A stretch of 37,999 nucleotides of DNA, from contig CAMZFA010000003.1 in the NCBI GenBank assembly GCA_947305945.1, positions 1 through 37,999 on the forward strand, in the 5' to 3' direction. The DNA comes from an uncultured Spirochaetales bacterium. Lineage in GTDB: Bacteria > Spirochaetota > Spirochaetia > Sphaerochaetales > Sphaerochaetaceae. Positions 16,835 through 24,159 of the stretch are shown here, piece after piece. Numbering within the stretch: the first letter of the stretch is position 1; every line of letters begins with the position of its first letter. A program made the position numbers and the translations under genes. Below the pieces are notes generated by a model. That model saw nothing but the letters and a program-made list of their open reading frames with translations. It was not told where the DNA came from and ran no database searches.

Positions 16835-18868
16835 ATGAAACCGAGACTCGTTTTCATCATGGCGGTGTGCCTGCTGTTGTGCCTGACGTTTTCCGCATTG
16901 GTTTCCTGCTCGCAGGAGGCGGGGACCGGGACAATGCGGATACTGCTGCACAGCAACGACGGCAAGACACCGAAGACCATTGCACCGGATGAATCGGTCA
17001 ACCGCATAACGCGGTACACCGTCCGCGGCTCCGGCCCGGGCGGAAAGTCCTTCACTATGGACTCAACCAGTTCATCCGTCATTCTGGAGGGCATGCCGCT
17101 GGGCAACTGGAGCCTGTCCGCAACCGCCTACAGTTCAAAAGGGAGGGAACTTGCCAGAGGCAGCACCAATGCCAGCCTGACTTCCGACCAGGAACCGGTG
17201 ACCGTGATTCTGGATCCGGTGGCGGGTAAAGGCTCAATGCAGATAAGATTTGAGTGGGACAGCGGGCTTACAGGGGTAAGCCTTAAGGCATCGCTGCTGG
17301 CCGCCGCCGGAGCTTCAGGCGGGTCGGACAGCGGCACGGGCAGCAGCACGGGCAGCAACACGTTGGTCAGGCAGCAGACGTTCAGTCCACAATCCGGCGT
17401 TTCCTACTGCTCGTGGACCGTTTCGGAGCTTGACGAGGGGTCCTATATCCTGAGCGCGGAGCTGATGTGCAATTCCGTGCGCACCGGCGGGGCTGCCGAG
17501 GCGGTGGTGATTGTGAGCGGCGAGAAGACCTCCGGGACTGTGAGCCTTGCATCTGACGGCAGCGGGAACAGCGGCACCTCGGCAAAGCTGAGCGGACTGG
17601 CCGACCTGATGGCAAGCGGGGAAAGCCACACCGTGACCGTGGTGCCGGAAGGTTACTATGCCGCTTCATCGGCGTACACCGTGACGTGGTACCTGGACGG
17701 GGTACAGATTTCCCTGCCGGCTGCGCTTAAAGCCGAGGGCAACAGCATAACAATAGTCCCGGAAACCGGTTCGCACACACTGAGCGCCGTGATAACAGAC
17801 CCGGCAACGGGCGGTGTCACCTCGGCTTCAGGCAGGTTCACCGCAAAGCCCATGGGTGAAAAAGGCTGCGCCGTCTACTCGTCGGTAATTGAACACGCAG
17901 ACAGCGGGCCGCTGTACCTGAATGCAAACCAGATTGTCAGGCCGTTTGCCGGAAGTTACTTCCTCTCCGCCTCTCCCGGGTTCGGCACGCTCCAGCTCAT
18001 CTCGTTCAAATCCGGCGTGCTGACAGTGGAGCAGACCCTGGATTGTCAGGACAGCCTGTGGTCACGCCTGTCCTATATGAGCGGCATGTGGGCCGACTAC
18101 CGCTCGGAGTTTGCGGGATTTACCGGCAGCTCCACGGATGTGAACGTCCTGCGCCTGAAGAACGGCCAGCTTGAATACGCGCTCTACGGGGATAAGCCGG
18201 AGATTGTAAGCGGCACGCTCACCTCGCCGTATGTAAATCTGAACGACATAAGATGCGGCTCAATAAATCCTTACGGGGAAGACACATGCATCTTCTTCTG
18301 CCCCTCCGCCGGCACCAAGGTCCTGATAGAGGTGACGGATACACTTGGCATCAAGACGCGCTGCGGAATGCTCAAGCCGGAAAACATCTTCAACCCCGCC
18401 TTCATCAAGGCAAACAACATCTCGGTCATCTGCGCCGGGCAGAACACGGGCACCCTCTACGCCGCCTCGTTCGACGGCCTGGGCAGGACCTCGGTCTGGA
18501 AGGCCAACACCACAAGCTTCCAGACAATCCGACACGCCGTCTTCCTCTCGGACAACATCCTCATCCTCTCCGACGGCAAAAAGCTGGCCCTCTTCTCCTC
18601 CCAGGACGGCATGACGTGGATTGAAAGACGCACCTCGGCCACCCCCGCGCTGGACATACAGGCCGTCCAGGACAAAGGCCTGTTCTACGTACTCACCGCA
18701 CCCGACACGCTCGCATCATTCAAATCCAACGGCACCGTGATAGAGCATCTGGGCAGCGCCACGGTACCCTTCGGGGCCGTCTCAATTGCAGCCGGACCCG
18801 ACCATATTCTTGCCGTCTCCGCAGACGGCGATATTGCAATCTACGAGATTGCAGGAGGTGATTTATGA
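16835..18868 (+). CDS. Large surface or periplasmic lipoprotein, spirochaete repeat module
   Basis: A 677-residue exported lipoprotein with signal peptide and relaxed lipobox LVSC (Cys 25). Residues 30-130 (ITRYTVRGSGPGGKSFTM, LEGMPLGNWSLSATAYSSKGRELARGS) form a beta module that, to my knowledge, recurs in lipoproteins of gut Treponema and Sphaerochaeta. A low-complexity Gly/Ser/Thr linker near residue 165 follows, then a second Ig-like module. The C-terminal half has repeated short beta segments (LSDNILILSDGKKLALFSS, AAGPDHILAVSADGDIAIYE) that could be a propeller. A strong AGGAGGG Shine-Dalgarno precedes the ATG. It overlaps the next gene as ATGA, so the two are co-translated. The function is unknown; adhesion or substrate capture is speculation. 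Confidence 0.75.
   Translation: MKPRLVFIMAVCLLLCLTFSALVSCSQEAGTGTMRILLHSNDGKTPKTIAPDESVNRITRYTVRGSGPGGKSFTMDSTSSSVILEGMPLGNWSLSATAYSSKGRELARGSTNASLTSDQEPVTVILDPVAGKGSMQIRFEWDSGLTGVSLKASLLAAAGASGGSDSGTGSSTGSNTLVRQQTFSPQSGVSYCSWTVSELDEGSYILSAELMCNSVRTGGAAEAVVIVSGEKTSGTVSLASDGSGNSGTSAKLSGLADLMASGESHTVTVVPEGYYAASSAYTVTWYLDGVQISLPAALKAEGNSITIVPETGSHTLSAVITDPATGGVTSASGRFTAKPMGEKGCAVYSSVIEHADSGPLYLNANQIVRPFAGSYFLSASPGFGTLQLISFKSGVLTVEQTLDCQDSLWSRLSYMSGMWADYRSEFAGFTGSSTDVNVLRLKNGQLEYALYGDKPEIVSGTLTSPYVNLNDIRCGSINPYGEDTCIFFCPSAGTKVLIEVTDTLGIKTRCGMLKPENIFNPAFIKANNISVICAGQNTGTLYAASFDGLGRTSVWKANTTSFQTIRHAVFLSDNILILSDGKKLALFSSQDGMTWIERRTSATPALDIQAVQDKGLFYVLTAPDTLASFKSNGTVIEHLGSATVPFGAVSIAAGPDHILAVSADGDIAIYEIAGGDL
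17330..17362 (+). repeat. 12-bp in-frame repeats coding a Gly/Ser/Thr linker
   Basis: AGCGGCACGGGC, AGCAGCACGGGC and a partial AGCAACACG follow each other inside the lipoprotein gene. The unit is a multiple of three, so slippage would change linker length without a frameshift. Confidence 0.6.
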
Positions 18869-19416
18869 AAAAACTACTGACCTTGCCGGTCCTCTTCGCA
18901 GCCTGCACCCTTATGCTCCGGGCAGGCCTCTTCAACCGGTCCGCTGATTCCTCTGACGGCTCCGGCTTCAGACTGCCGCCGATCAGTATCAGCGCAGATG
19001 CCGCTTCAGCTCAGGACTACTTCCTGAAAACCGGCTCATACCAGATCAATGCAGACATCCGCATGGACATCTCGCAGATCTTCCAGCTCCGTCTCCCCGT
19101 GAACGTCACATTCAAGAAGGGCACCTGGATGGCGGACTGCGGCCTGATGATTACCGGGTACCCGGTTGACAACTGCGGCTTCAACCTGGGCGTGAACCTG
19201 ATCCAGGCCGGATACAGGCAGGGGAAATACTATGCCCTCAATGAGATTGTTTCCGGCTGGACCTTCAGATTCAAAGACCGCTGCTTTGTGGAGCCCCAGA
19301 TTGCCGTCAGGGACCCCTCTGGCGCCTTCAAAGACGAGTACGCGGAAATACTTGGAATCTTCCCGTGCTACAAAAACTTCAGAGTCCGCCTGCTGTGCGG
19401 AATCAAACTGTTATAG
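18865..19416 (+). CDS. Hypothetical exported protein
   Basis: A 183-residue protein with a signal peptide (KKLLTLPVLFAACTLMLRA, cleavage probably after this Ala). The mature part alternates polar and hydrophobic residues (YQINADIRMDISQIFQLRLPVNVTF, GFNLGVNLIQAGYRQGKYYALNEIVSGWTFRF) and ends FRVRLLCGIKLL, suggesting a beta-strand-rich periplasmic or outer-membrane protein. It has a near-perfect Shine-Dalgarno (GCAGGAGGTGA) inside the end of the preceding lipoprotein gene and an ATGA overlap. I recognise no family. Tight coupling suggests it partners the two lipoproteins around it. Confidence 0.65.
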   Translation: MKKLLTLPVLFAACTLMLRAGLFNRSADSSDGSGFRLPPISISADAASAQDYFLKTGSYQINADIRMDISQIFQLRLPVNVTFKKGTWMADCGLMITGYPVDNCGFNLGVNLIQAGYRQGKYYALNEIVSGWTFRFKDRCFVEPQIAVRDPSGAFKDEYAEILGIFPCYKNFRVRLLCGIKLL

Positions 19417-19425
19417 GAGAACAAA

Positions 19426-20316
19426 ATGTACTACAGAAAAACTTCGGATTTCATCAGAGCTCTTGTTGCTCTCGTGTTGCTTTACACAATTCTTTTCACC
19501 GCCTGCTCATGCAACATGTCGGGCTCCGAGACCCGCTCATCCTGGACCTCCTCTTCGGTCAAGAGTGTTGTCTCGGAGGCAATTGACAGGGAAATGGAAT
19601 TTGTAAAACCCAATCTCGAGCCGGACCTCCAGGCCAGCATTGAAAACGGCGGAGCCAAGGGCACCGGGATGACCGGCCGTCAGATTGTGGATCTCACAGA
19701 ACGTGAGCAGGGCGGATCGGGCTACATTGACTTCTGCTACACGGTCAACGTGGACGGCTCGGCCGACTCAAGGACCGTCATGGAGAACGCCCGCCCGCTC
19801 ATGTCGGAGAGCCGGTTCTCCGAACTTGAGTCACAGGCCGCAGAGATAGAGAAAGCCTTTGAAGAAGCTGCTCTGTCATACAGCAAGGCCCTCCCCGAGA
19901 GCCAGAAAGAGGCATTCTTCAAGGATCTGAAAAGCCTTGTAACCCGCACCGTGGTCTTACTGACCGCCGGGATAGTCTACGCAGTCATCCCTGACGTGAT
20001 CTTATGGGGAAAGGTCTCCGCAGCTGCTGCAATCTCAATAGGTGCCGGTCTTGTTGCACTGACAATCATGACCATCTATGAGAAATACAAGTTCGGCATG
20101 AGTGAAGAGGAGCAGAAGCGCTCCCTCAAGGACTGGCTGAACCAGCTGATCCAGGTTCCCAAGGCGGATTTTGCCTTGACAACCGCAGCAGGGACCCTTG
20201 CCACTGTCTTTGCCGAGGGCCCCGTTGTGAAAGGGATCACAATCTGTGTCTTTGCCTTCACAAACTGCCTGGAAACCGTCTCCACAATGATGAAAAAGTA
20301 CAATTTCAACATGTGA
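19426..20316 (+). CDS. Hypothetical lipoprotein with C-terminal membrane segments
   Basis: A 296-residue protein. The N-terminus (VALVLLYTILFTAC) is a signal sequence with a relaxed spirochaete lipobox, Cys 27. A polar, acidic middle with a helical stretch (ESRFSELESQAAEIEKAFEEAALS) follows. The C-terminal 130 residues contain two adjacent hydrophobic helices (VVLLTAGIVYAVIPDVILWG and AAAAISIGAGLVALTIMTIY) and a third (TTAAGTLATVFAEGPVVKGITICVFAF). A lipid anchor plus internal Ala/Gly-rich membrane helices is unusual. Comparison with pore-forming proteins is only a visual impression. The Shine-Dalgarno is AGGAG, 9 nt after the previous gene. It is the last gene of this three-gene unit. Confidence 0.65.
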   Translation: MYYRKTSDFIRALVALVLLYTILFTACSCNMSGSETRSSWTSSSVKSVVSEAIDREMEFVKPNLEPDLQASIENGGAKGTGMTGRQIVDLTEREQGGSGYIDFCYTVNVDGSADSRTVMENARPLMSESRFSELESQAAEIEKAFEEAALSYSKALPESQKEAFFKDLKSLVTRTVVLLTAGIVYAVIPDVILWGKVSAAAAISIGAGLVALTIMTIYEKYKFGMSEEEQKRSLKDWLNQLIQVPKADFALTTAAGTLATVFAEGPVVKGITICVFAFTNCLETVSTMMKKYNFNM

Positions 20317-20323
20317 ACGGCTG

Positions 20324-20351
20324 ATGTGCAGTTTCTTTGCGCATGTTTTTT
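20324..20351 (+). terminator. Candidate intrinsic terminator of the lipoprotein operon
   Basis: ATGTGCA and TGCGCAT form a 7-bp stem (one G-U pair) around a GTTTCTT loop, followed by GTTTTTTA. It lies just past the stop at 20316 and separates the secreted-protein operon from the nuclease-like gene. Confidence 0.55.
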
Positions 20352-20379
20352 ATCTGAAAAACAAAAAACAGGGTTCACG

Positions 20380-20395
20380 AGATGAAAATTCATCT
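20380..20395. repeat. Palindrome upstream of the nuclease-like gene
   Basis: AGATGAA and TTCATCT flank two A residues. Three copies of ATCTGAAAA (20352-20360, 20392-20400, 20452-20460) share part of it. It could be an operator, or simply chance in AT-rich DNA; no promoter could be fixed with confidence in this 131-bp gap. Confidence 0.35.
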
Positions 20396-20447
20396 GAAAA
20401 CCATAAGAAATTACTTTTGAGATTAAAAACAAAACAGGAGTTAATCT

Positions 20448-21239
20448 TTGAATCTGAAAACAATTAAAAAACCGCTGATCGAAATGATTACAGACATTAA
20501 AAATGACCTTGTATCCATAAAAGAAAGGAAAAAGCCTGACGGCTTTGCAATTATAAAAACTCAAAACGGCACTTCAAGATACTACTTTCAGAAATCAGGA
20601 AACATACAATACATCAAAACAGGAGATGAGGAGAAGCTCAGGAAATATTGTCAGGAGAGGTACTACAGGAAGCTGGAGCAGGAGCTGCCGGGGCAGATTG
20701 CAAAGCTGGAAAAGATTCAAAAGCTCCTGAACAGTGTCAAAGATGAGCAGGATATCTATGCAGAGCTGCCTGAGGCAATCAGAAAATATGCGGTTCCTGA
20801 AACCTGCAGTCAGAAAAAGATGATTGATGACTTTTACGAGGAGGGGCGGTTCGCAGAGCATAACACATATCCCAAAAGCGAGAAGTATGAAACCGAGAGG
20901 GGTGAGATTGTCAGGTCAAAGAGCGAGCTGATCATAGCCAACATGCTGCACAGCATGAATGTGCCGTATGACTATGAAAGGATTTACTATCTGAGAGACG
21001 GGAGCTGGAGGTACCCGGATTTTACAATTCTGAACACCGGGACGGGCAAAGAGCTTTTATGGGAGCATCTGGGCAGGATGGATGATGAGAAATACAGGAA
21101 CAACAATCTGCAGAAGATTGAAGAATACCAGAAAAACGGGGTTTATCCGGGGGAGAATCTGATTCTGACGTTTGAGACAAATGAAAAGCCCATCAGTACT
21201 GCGCACCTCAGGGCTTTGATTGAACACTGTTTCAAATGA
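20448..21239 (+). CDS. PD-(D/E)XK-like nuclease-domain protein
   Basis: A 263-residue protein I cannot assign to a named family. The N-terminal half is charged and helical (coiled-coil-like near residues 60-100). The C-terminal half resembles a restriction-endonuclease-like fold: a conserved helix Glu in VRSKSELIIANMLHS (near residue 160), YPDFTIL with Asp near 191, and LLWEHLGRMDD with Glu near 206, then GENLILTFET. The usual Lys after the last acidic residue is not obvious. The start is TTG with AGGAG 7 nt upstream. Its upstream DNA is AT-richer than its neighbours', it stands alone, and its stop overlaps malQ tail-to-tail by 8 bp, which together suggest acquisition. Confidence 0.6.
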   Translation: MNLKTIKKPLIEMITDIKNDLVSIKERKKPDGFAIIKTQNGTSRYYFQKSGNIQYIKTGDEEKLRKYCQERYYRKLEQELPGQIAKLEKIQKLLNSVKDEQDIYAELPEAIRKYAVPETCSQKKMIDDFYEEGRFAEHNTYPKSEKYETERGEIVRSKSELIIANMLHSMNVPYDYERIYYLRDGSWRYPDFTILNTGTGKELLWEHLGRMDDEKYRNNNLQKIEEYQKNGVYPGENLILTFETNEKPISTAHLRALIEHCFK

Positions 21240-22719
21240 ACCGGCCGTAGAGCCTTATGTATTCCCTCAGCCTGTCTGTCATCCAGGGCCGGAGGGCACC
21301 GGGTTCCATCCTCCAGGACCAGTTGAAAGTGCCCACGGTTGAGGGGGCATTCATTCTGGCGCTGTCATCCAGCCCCAGAAGGTCCTGGACGGGGAAGATG
21401 ACGGTGTTTGCGCTGGAGGCAAGGAGACTGCGCATGACCTGCCAGACAACCTCCTCGTCGGAGCACTGGAAGTAGCGGCGCACCATGTCACGGTACTGGT
21501 CGGAAAGACTGTTGAACCAGCCGCGGGTGGTCTGGTTGTCATGGGTGCCCGAATAGGCCACGCAGTTCTTGGGATAATTGTGCGGCAGGTAGGGGTTGCC
21601 CGTGGCAATCCAGCCGTCGCGCAGTTCGAAAGCAAACTGGACAATCTTCATTCCGGGCCAGCCGGTTTTGTCCAGAAGCTCAACAACCTGATCTGTGATT
21701 ATGCCCAGGTCCTCGGCAATTATGGAGTACTTCCTGAAGTGTTTCAGGAGGTTCATGCCGGGGCCGGGAAGCCAGCTGCCCTCTTTTGCGGTGCTGCTGC
21801 CGGAGGGAACCTCCCAGTAGCTTTCAAAGCCGCGGAAGTGGTCGATACGGACCACATCAACCATGCTCAGCATGTGTTTCATGCGGCTCTTCCACCAGGC
21901 GTAGTCATCTTTTGCGTGGACGTCCCAGTCGTAGACGGGGTTGCCCCAGAGCTGACCGTCGGGGGAGAAAGCATCCGGCGGGACACCGGCACCGGCTTTC
22001 TGGTTGCCGTCCTTGTCAAACTTGAACAGGCTGCGGTTCACCCATACATCCACGCTGTCCGAGGCAGCGAAGATGGGGATATCGCCGACGATGGAGATTC
22101 CGACAGAGGAGGCATACTCATGGAGGGCCTTCCACTGGGCGAAGAAGAAGTACTGGAGCGCCTTCCAGATTGCAATCTGGGGGGCCAGCTTTTTCCTGTA
22201 GGATTCAAGGGTTCTTGCGTTTCTGTTCTTGAGGCCGCTCTCCCAGACGAACCATCTGGAGTCCTGCTTTTCGTCCACGAGGGCGCGGTAGAGCGCGTAG
22301 TCTTCAAGCCAGAAGGCCTCTTCCTTGCAGAAGGCGGCAAACTGTCTGTCCTTGGGGTTGAGCTTCAGGAATTCTGCGGCGGCCTGCTTGAGGAGGGGCA
22401 GTTTGAAGCCGTAGACTGAGTTGTAGTCAACGTTGCCGTACTGCGAGTTCTCCGGGGGTGTGAAGACGGTTCTGATGCCCGGGATGGATCTGAGGTCTAT
22501 GAGGTACTCATTGCCTGCAAAGCAGGAACGCGATGCGTAGGGCGAATCCCCGTATCCCGTGGGGCCCAGAGGAAGTATCTGCCAGAGTCTGACTCCGGCG
22601 TCCGAGGCGGTTCTCAGGAATTCACGTGCCTCGGCTCCCAGATCGCCGATTCCGAACGGTGACGGGAATGAGGTGGGATGGATGAGCAATCCGCATTTTC
22701 TGATGTTTTTTTCTGTCAT
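21232..22719 (-). CDS. malQ: 4-alpha-glucanotransferase (amylomaltase)
   Basis: Transfers glucan segments between maltodextrins in the cytoplasm (GH77). The N-terminus CGLLIHPTSFPSPFGIGDLG and PLGPTGYGDSPYASRSCFAGN are family hallmarks. Catalytic segments VVRIDHFRGFESYWEVP (nucleophile Asp), IIAEDLGIIT (acid/base Glu) and YSGTHDNQTTRGW (transition-state Asp) are intact. The preferred start is the ATG at 22719, giving 495 residues. The ORF-track start adds 26 residues that read through the promoter region. A -10-like TATAGT ends 6 nt before this ATG, so the mRNA is predicted to be leaderless. Confidence 0.95.
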   Translation of the reverse strand: MTEKNIRKCGLLIHPTSFPSPFGIGDLGAEAREFLRTASDAGVRLWQILPLGPTGYGDSPYASRSCFAGNEYLIDLRSIPGIRTVFTPPENSQYGNVDYNSVYGFKLPLLKQAAAEFLKLNPKDRQFAAFCKEEAFWLEDYALYRALVDEKQDSRWFVWESGLKNRNARTLESYRKKLAPQIAIWKALQYFFFAQWKALHEYASSVGISIVGDIPIFAASDSVDVWVNRSLFKFDKDGNQKAGAGVPPDAFSPDGQLWGNPVYDWDVHAKDDYAWWKSRMKHMLSMVDVVRIDHFRGFESYWEVPSGSSTAKEGSWLPGPGMNLLKHFRKYSIIAEDLGIITDQVVELLDKTGWPGMKIVQFAFELRDGWIATGNPYLPHNYPKNCVAYSGTHDNQTTRGWFNSLSDQYRDMVRRYFQCSDEEVVWQVMRSLLASSANTVIFPVQDLLGLDDSARMNAPSTVGTFNWSWRMEPGALRPWMTDRLREYIRLYGRFI

Positions 22720-22754
22720 GGCTGAACTATAACCCATAGTACTTCTTTTTTCCA
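22720..22754 (-). promoter_or_regulatory. Candidate malQ promoter, predicted leaderless
   Basis: TGGAAA (22749-22754), a 17-bp spacer and TATAGT (22726-22731) are present on the minus strand; the -10 ends 6 nt before the ATG. The -35 is weak (4 of 6). It is back-to-back with the carD promoter. Confidence 0.45.
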
Positions 22755-22760
22755 CTCTTC

Positions 22761-22795
22761 TTGTTTCAGCGCTTTTTTCGGTGTATAATGGGGCC
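22761..22795 (+). promoter_or_regulatory. carD promoter, predicted leaderless
   Basis: TTGTTT (22761-22766), a 17-bp spacer and consensus TATAAT (22784-22789) precede the carD ATG by only 6 nt. The A of the ATG falls at the expected transcription start, so no Shine-Dalgarno can be in the mRNA. Confidence 0.65.
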
Positions 22796-23290
22796 ATGAA
22801 TCCGGAAACAGAATTTCATATCGGCGACCACGTTGTTTACCCTCTTCAGGGTGTTGGCGTAATCAGAGACATCCGCGAACGGACTATCAAAGACCAGACA
22901 AAAACCTTCTATGTCATCTATCTGGACATCTCGGACATGACCGTCAGCATTCCTGTTGACAGGGCAAAGGAGATAGGCATTAGAGGGCTGGTCCAGCCGG
23001 CGGAGGCAAAGGCCGCACTGGAATCAATTTCCGACAAATACGAACCTGTGAATGTGGACTGGAAGGCCCGCTACCAGATGAACGTGAACCTTGTGAAGGA
23101 AGGTTCGATCATGTCCATCTCACAGGTGGTTCAGGGACTGTACCACAGGAGCAAGATCAAGGAACTGCCGGTTCAGGAGCGCAAGCTTTATGACAATGCG
23201 CTCAGGCTCCTCATTGACGAGTGCGCCTTCTCGCTGGACAGGAATCCCGAAGATGTTGAAAAAGAAATCTTCACACGTCTGGAGAAATAA
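22796..23290 (+). CDS. carD: CarD-family RNA polymerase-binding regulator
   Basis: A 164-residue transcription factor. The N-terminal RNA-polymerase-interacting domain (FHIGDHVVYPLQGVGVIRDI, TFYVIYLDISDMTVSIPVDRAKEIGIR) is typical of CarD_CdnL_TRCF. The helical C-terminal part (GLYHRSKIKELPVQERKLYDNAL) matches the DNA-contacting domain. CarD stabilises open complexes at promoters such as rRNA promoters in actinobacteria. The ATG at 22796 is chosen because the ORF-track GTG lies inside the promoter. It is followed without a gap by ispD; the carD-ispD-ispF order is familiar from spirochaetes. Confidence 0.93.
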   Translation: MNPETEFHIGDHVVYPLQGVGVIRDIRERTIKDQTKTFYVIYLDISDMTVSIPVDRAKEIGIRGLVQPAEAKAALESISDKYEPVNVDWKARYQMNVNLVKEGSIMSISQVVQGLYHRSKIKELPVQERKLYDNALRLLIDECAFSLDRNPEDVEKEIFTRLEK

Positions 23291-24136
23291 ATGTTCCCCG
23301 GGAACGTTGTAATCATAACGGCAGCCGGCTCTTCCACGCGCTTCAACGCCTCCGCTCCGGGGCGGCCGTATCCGGGCGCCGGGAAAAACACAAAGAAAGA
23401 ATTTCTCACCATTGACGGACACACCGTTCTCTACCGCTCTGCCGCCCCGTTCTTTGAGGTGCCGAACCTCCGTGCCTGTGTTGTCACATGCAGGGCGGGA
23501 GAGGAAGATCAGACGGAAAAAGCTCTGGAGGACCTTACCGGGCGCGGTGTGCCGGTGTACATAGTGCCCGGTTCGGACACCCGCCGCGGCTCTGTCTTCA
23601 ACGGCCTGAAAGAGCTGATGAAGTATGAAGAGTACGCGGATTGCGTGGTGGCCGTCCATGACGGGGACAGACCCTTCATTGACAAAGAGACAATCATGGA
23701 CTGCATAGTCTATGCCCATATGTTCGGCGGCTCCGTACCGGCCCTGAAAATAACGGACACAATAATCCGTGCCGATGAAGAGGGTTTTTACACCGCTTCG
23801 GTTCCCAGGGACGGAGCCTACACGGTCCAGACGCCGCAGTGCTTCAAACTGAAGGACCTGTACCTTGCACACGCAAAGGCCGCCTCTTCTCCGGATGCGG
23901 ACAAATACACTGACGATGCCGGCCTGTTTGCCGCCGCCGGTTTCAAGGTTGCGGTTGTGAACGGAAGTGAGAAGAACAGGAAGATCACCTACCGCTCGGA
24001 CCTGAGAACGGAAAATGACGGGGCTGAAAACGGCAACCCGGATGAAGAAGATCCGGAAGAGATTACAGGCTGCACCGGAAACTGCTCGACATGCAGGGGC
24101 GCCTGCGTTGCTTTTGATTCAAGAGAAGATTTTTAG
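23291..24136 (+). CDS. ispD: 2-C-methyl-D-erythritol 4-phosphate cytidylyltransferase with Cys-rich tail
   Basis: Activates MEP with CTP in the non-mevalonate isoprenoid pathway. The nucleotide loop begins IITAAGSSTRF. It is followed by an unusual insertion of about ten residues before TKKEFLTIDG. VAVHDGDRPFI replaces the common HDAARPF, TVQTPQCFK is typical, and YTDDAGLFAAAGFKVAVVNGSEKNRKIT closes the fold. Beyond this is an acidic tail ending in CTGNCSTCRGAC (Cys 261, 265, 268, 272), absent from ordinary IspD. The ATG follows the carD stop directly, with GGAG 7 nt upstream. IspD activity is likely; the tail's role is unknown. Confidence 0.92.
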   Translation: MFPGNVVIITAAGSSTRFNASAPGRPYPGAGKNTKKEFLTIDGHTVLYRSAAPFFEVPNLRACVVTCRAGEEDQTEKALEDLTGRGVPVYIVPGSDTRRGSVFNGLKELMKYEEYADCVVAVHDGDRPFIDKETIMDCIVYAHMFGGSVPALKITDTIIRADEEGFYTASVPRDGAYTVQTPQCFKLKDLYLAHAKAASSPDADKYTDDAGLFAAAGFKVAVVNGSEKNRKITYRSDLRTENDGAENGNPDEEDPEEITGCTGNCSTCRGACVAFDSREDF

Positions 24137-24159
24137 GATATTTCCAAGGAGGCCGGTCA

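Noticed and set aside
17315-17669. Overlapping minus-strand ORFs inside the large lipoprotein gene
   Set aside because: They arise from the GC-rich Ser/Gly/Thr coding region; the plus-strand lipoprotein has a signal peptide, lipobox and strong Shine-Dalgarno.
21541-22419. 292-residue plus-strand ORF
   Set aside because: Fully antisense to malQ, whose catalytic motifs are intact; no ribosome site and no family resemblance.
22720-22797. Longer N-terminus of malQ given by the ORF track
   Set aside because: The extra 26 residues read through the divergent promoter region and are not part of the GH77 family start (GLLIHPTSFPSP).
23120-23872. 250-residue minus-strand ORF
   Set aside because: Antisense to carD and ispD, which are both convincing; composition is that of a shadow frame.
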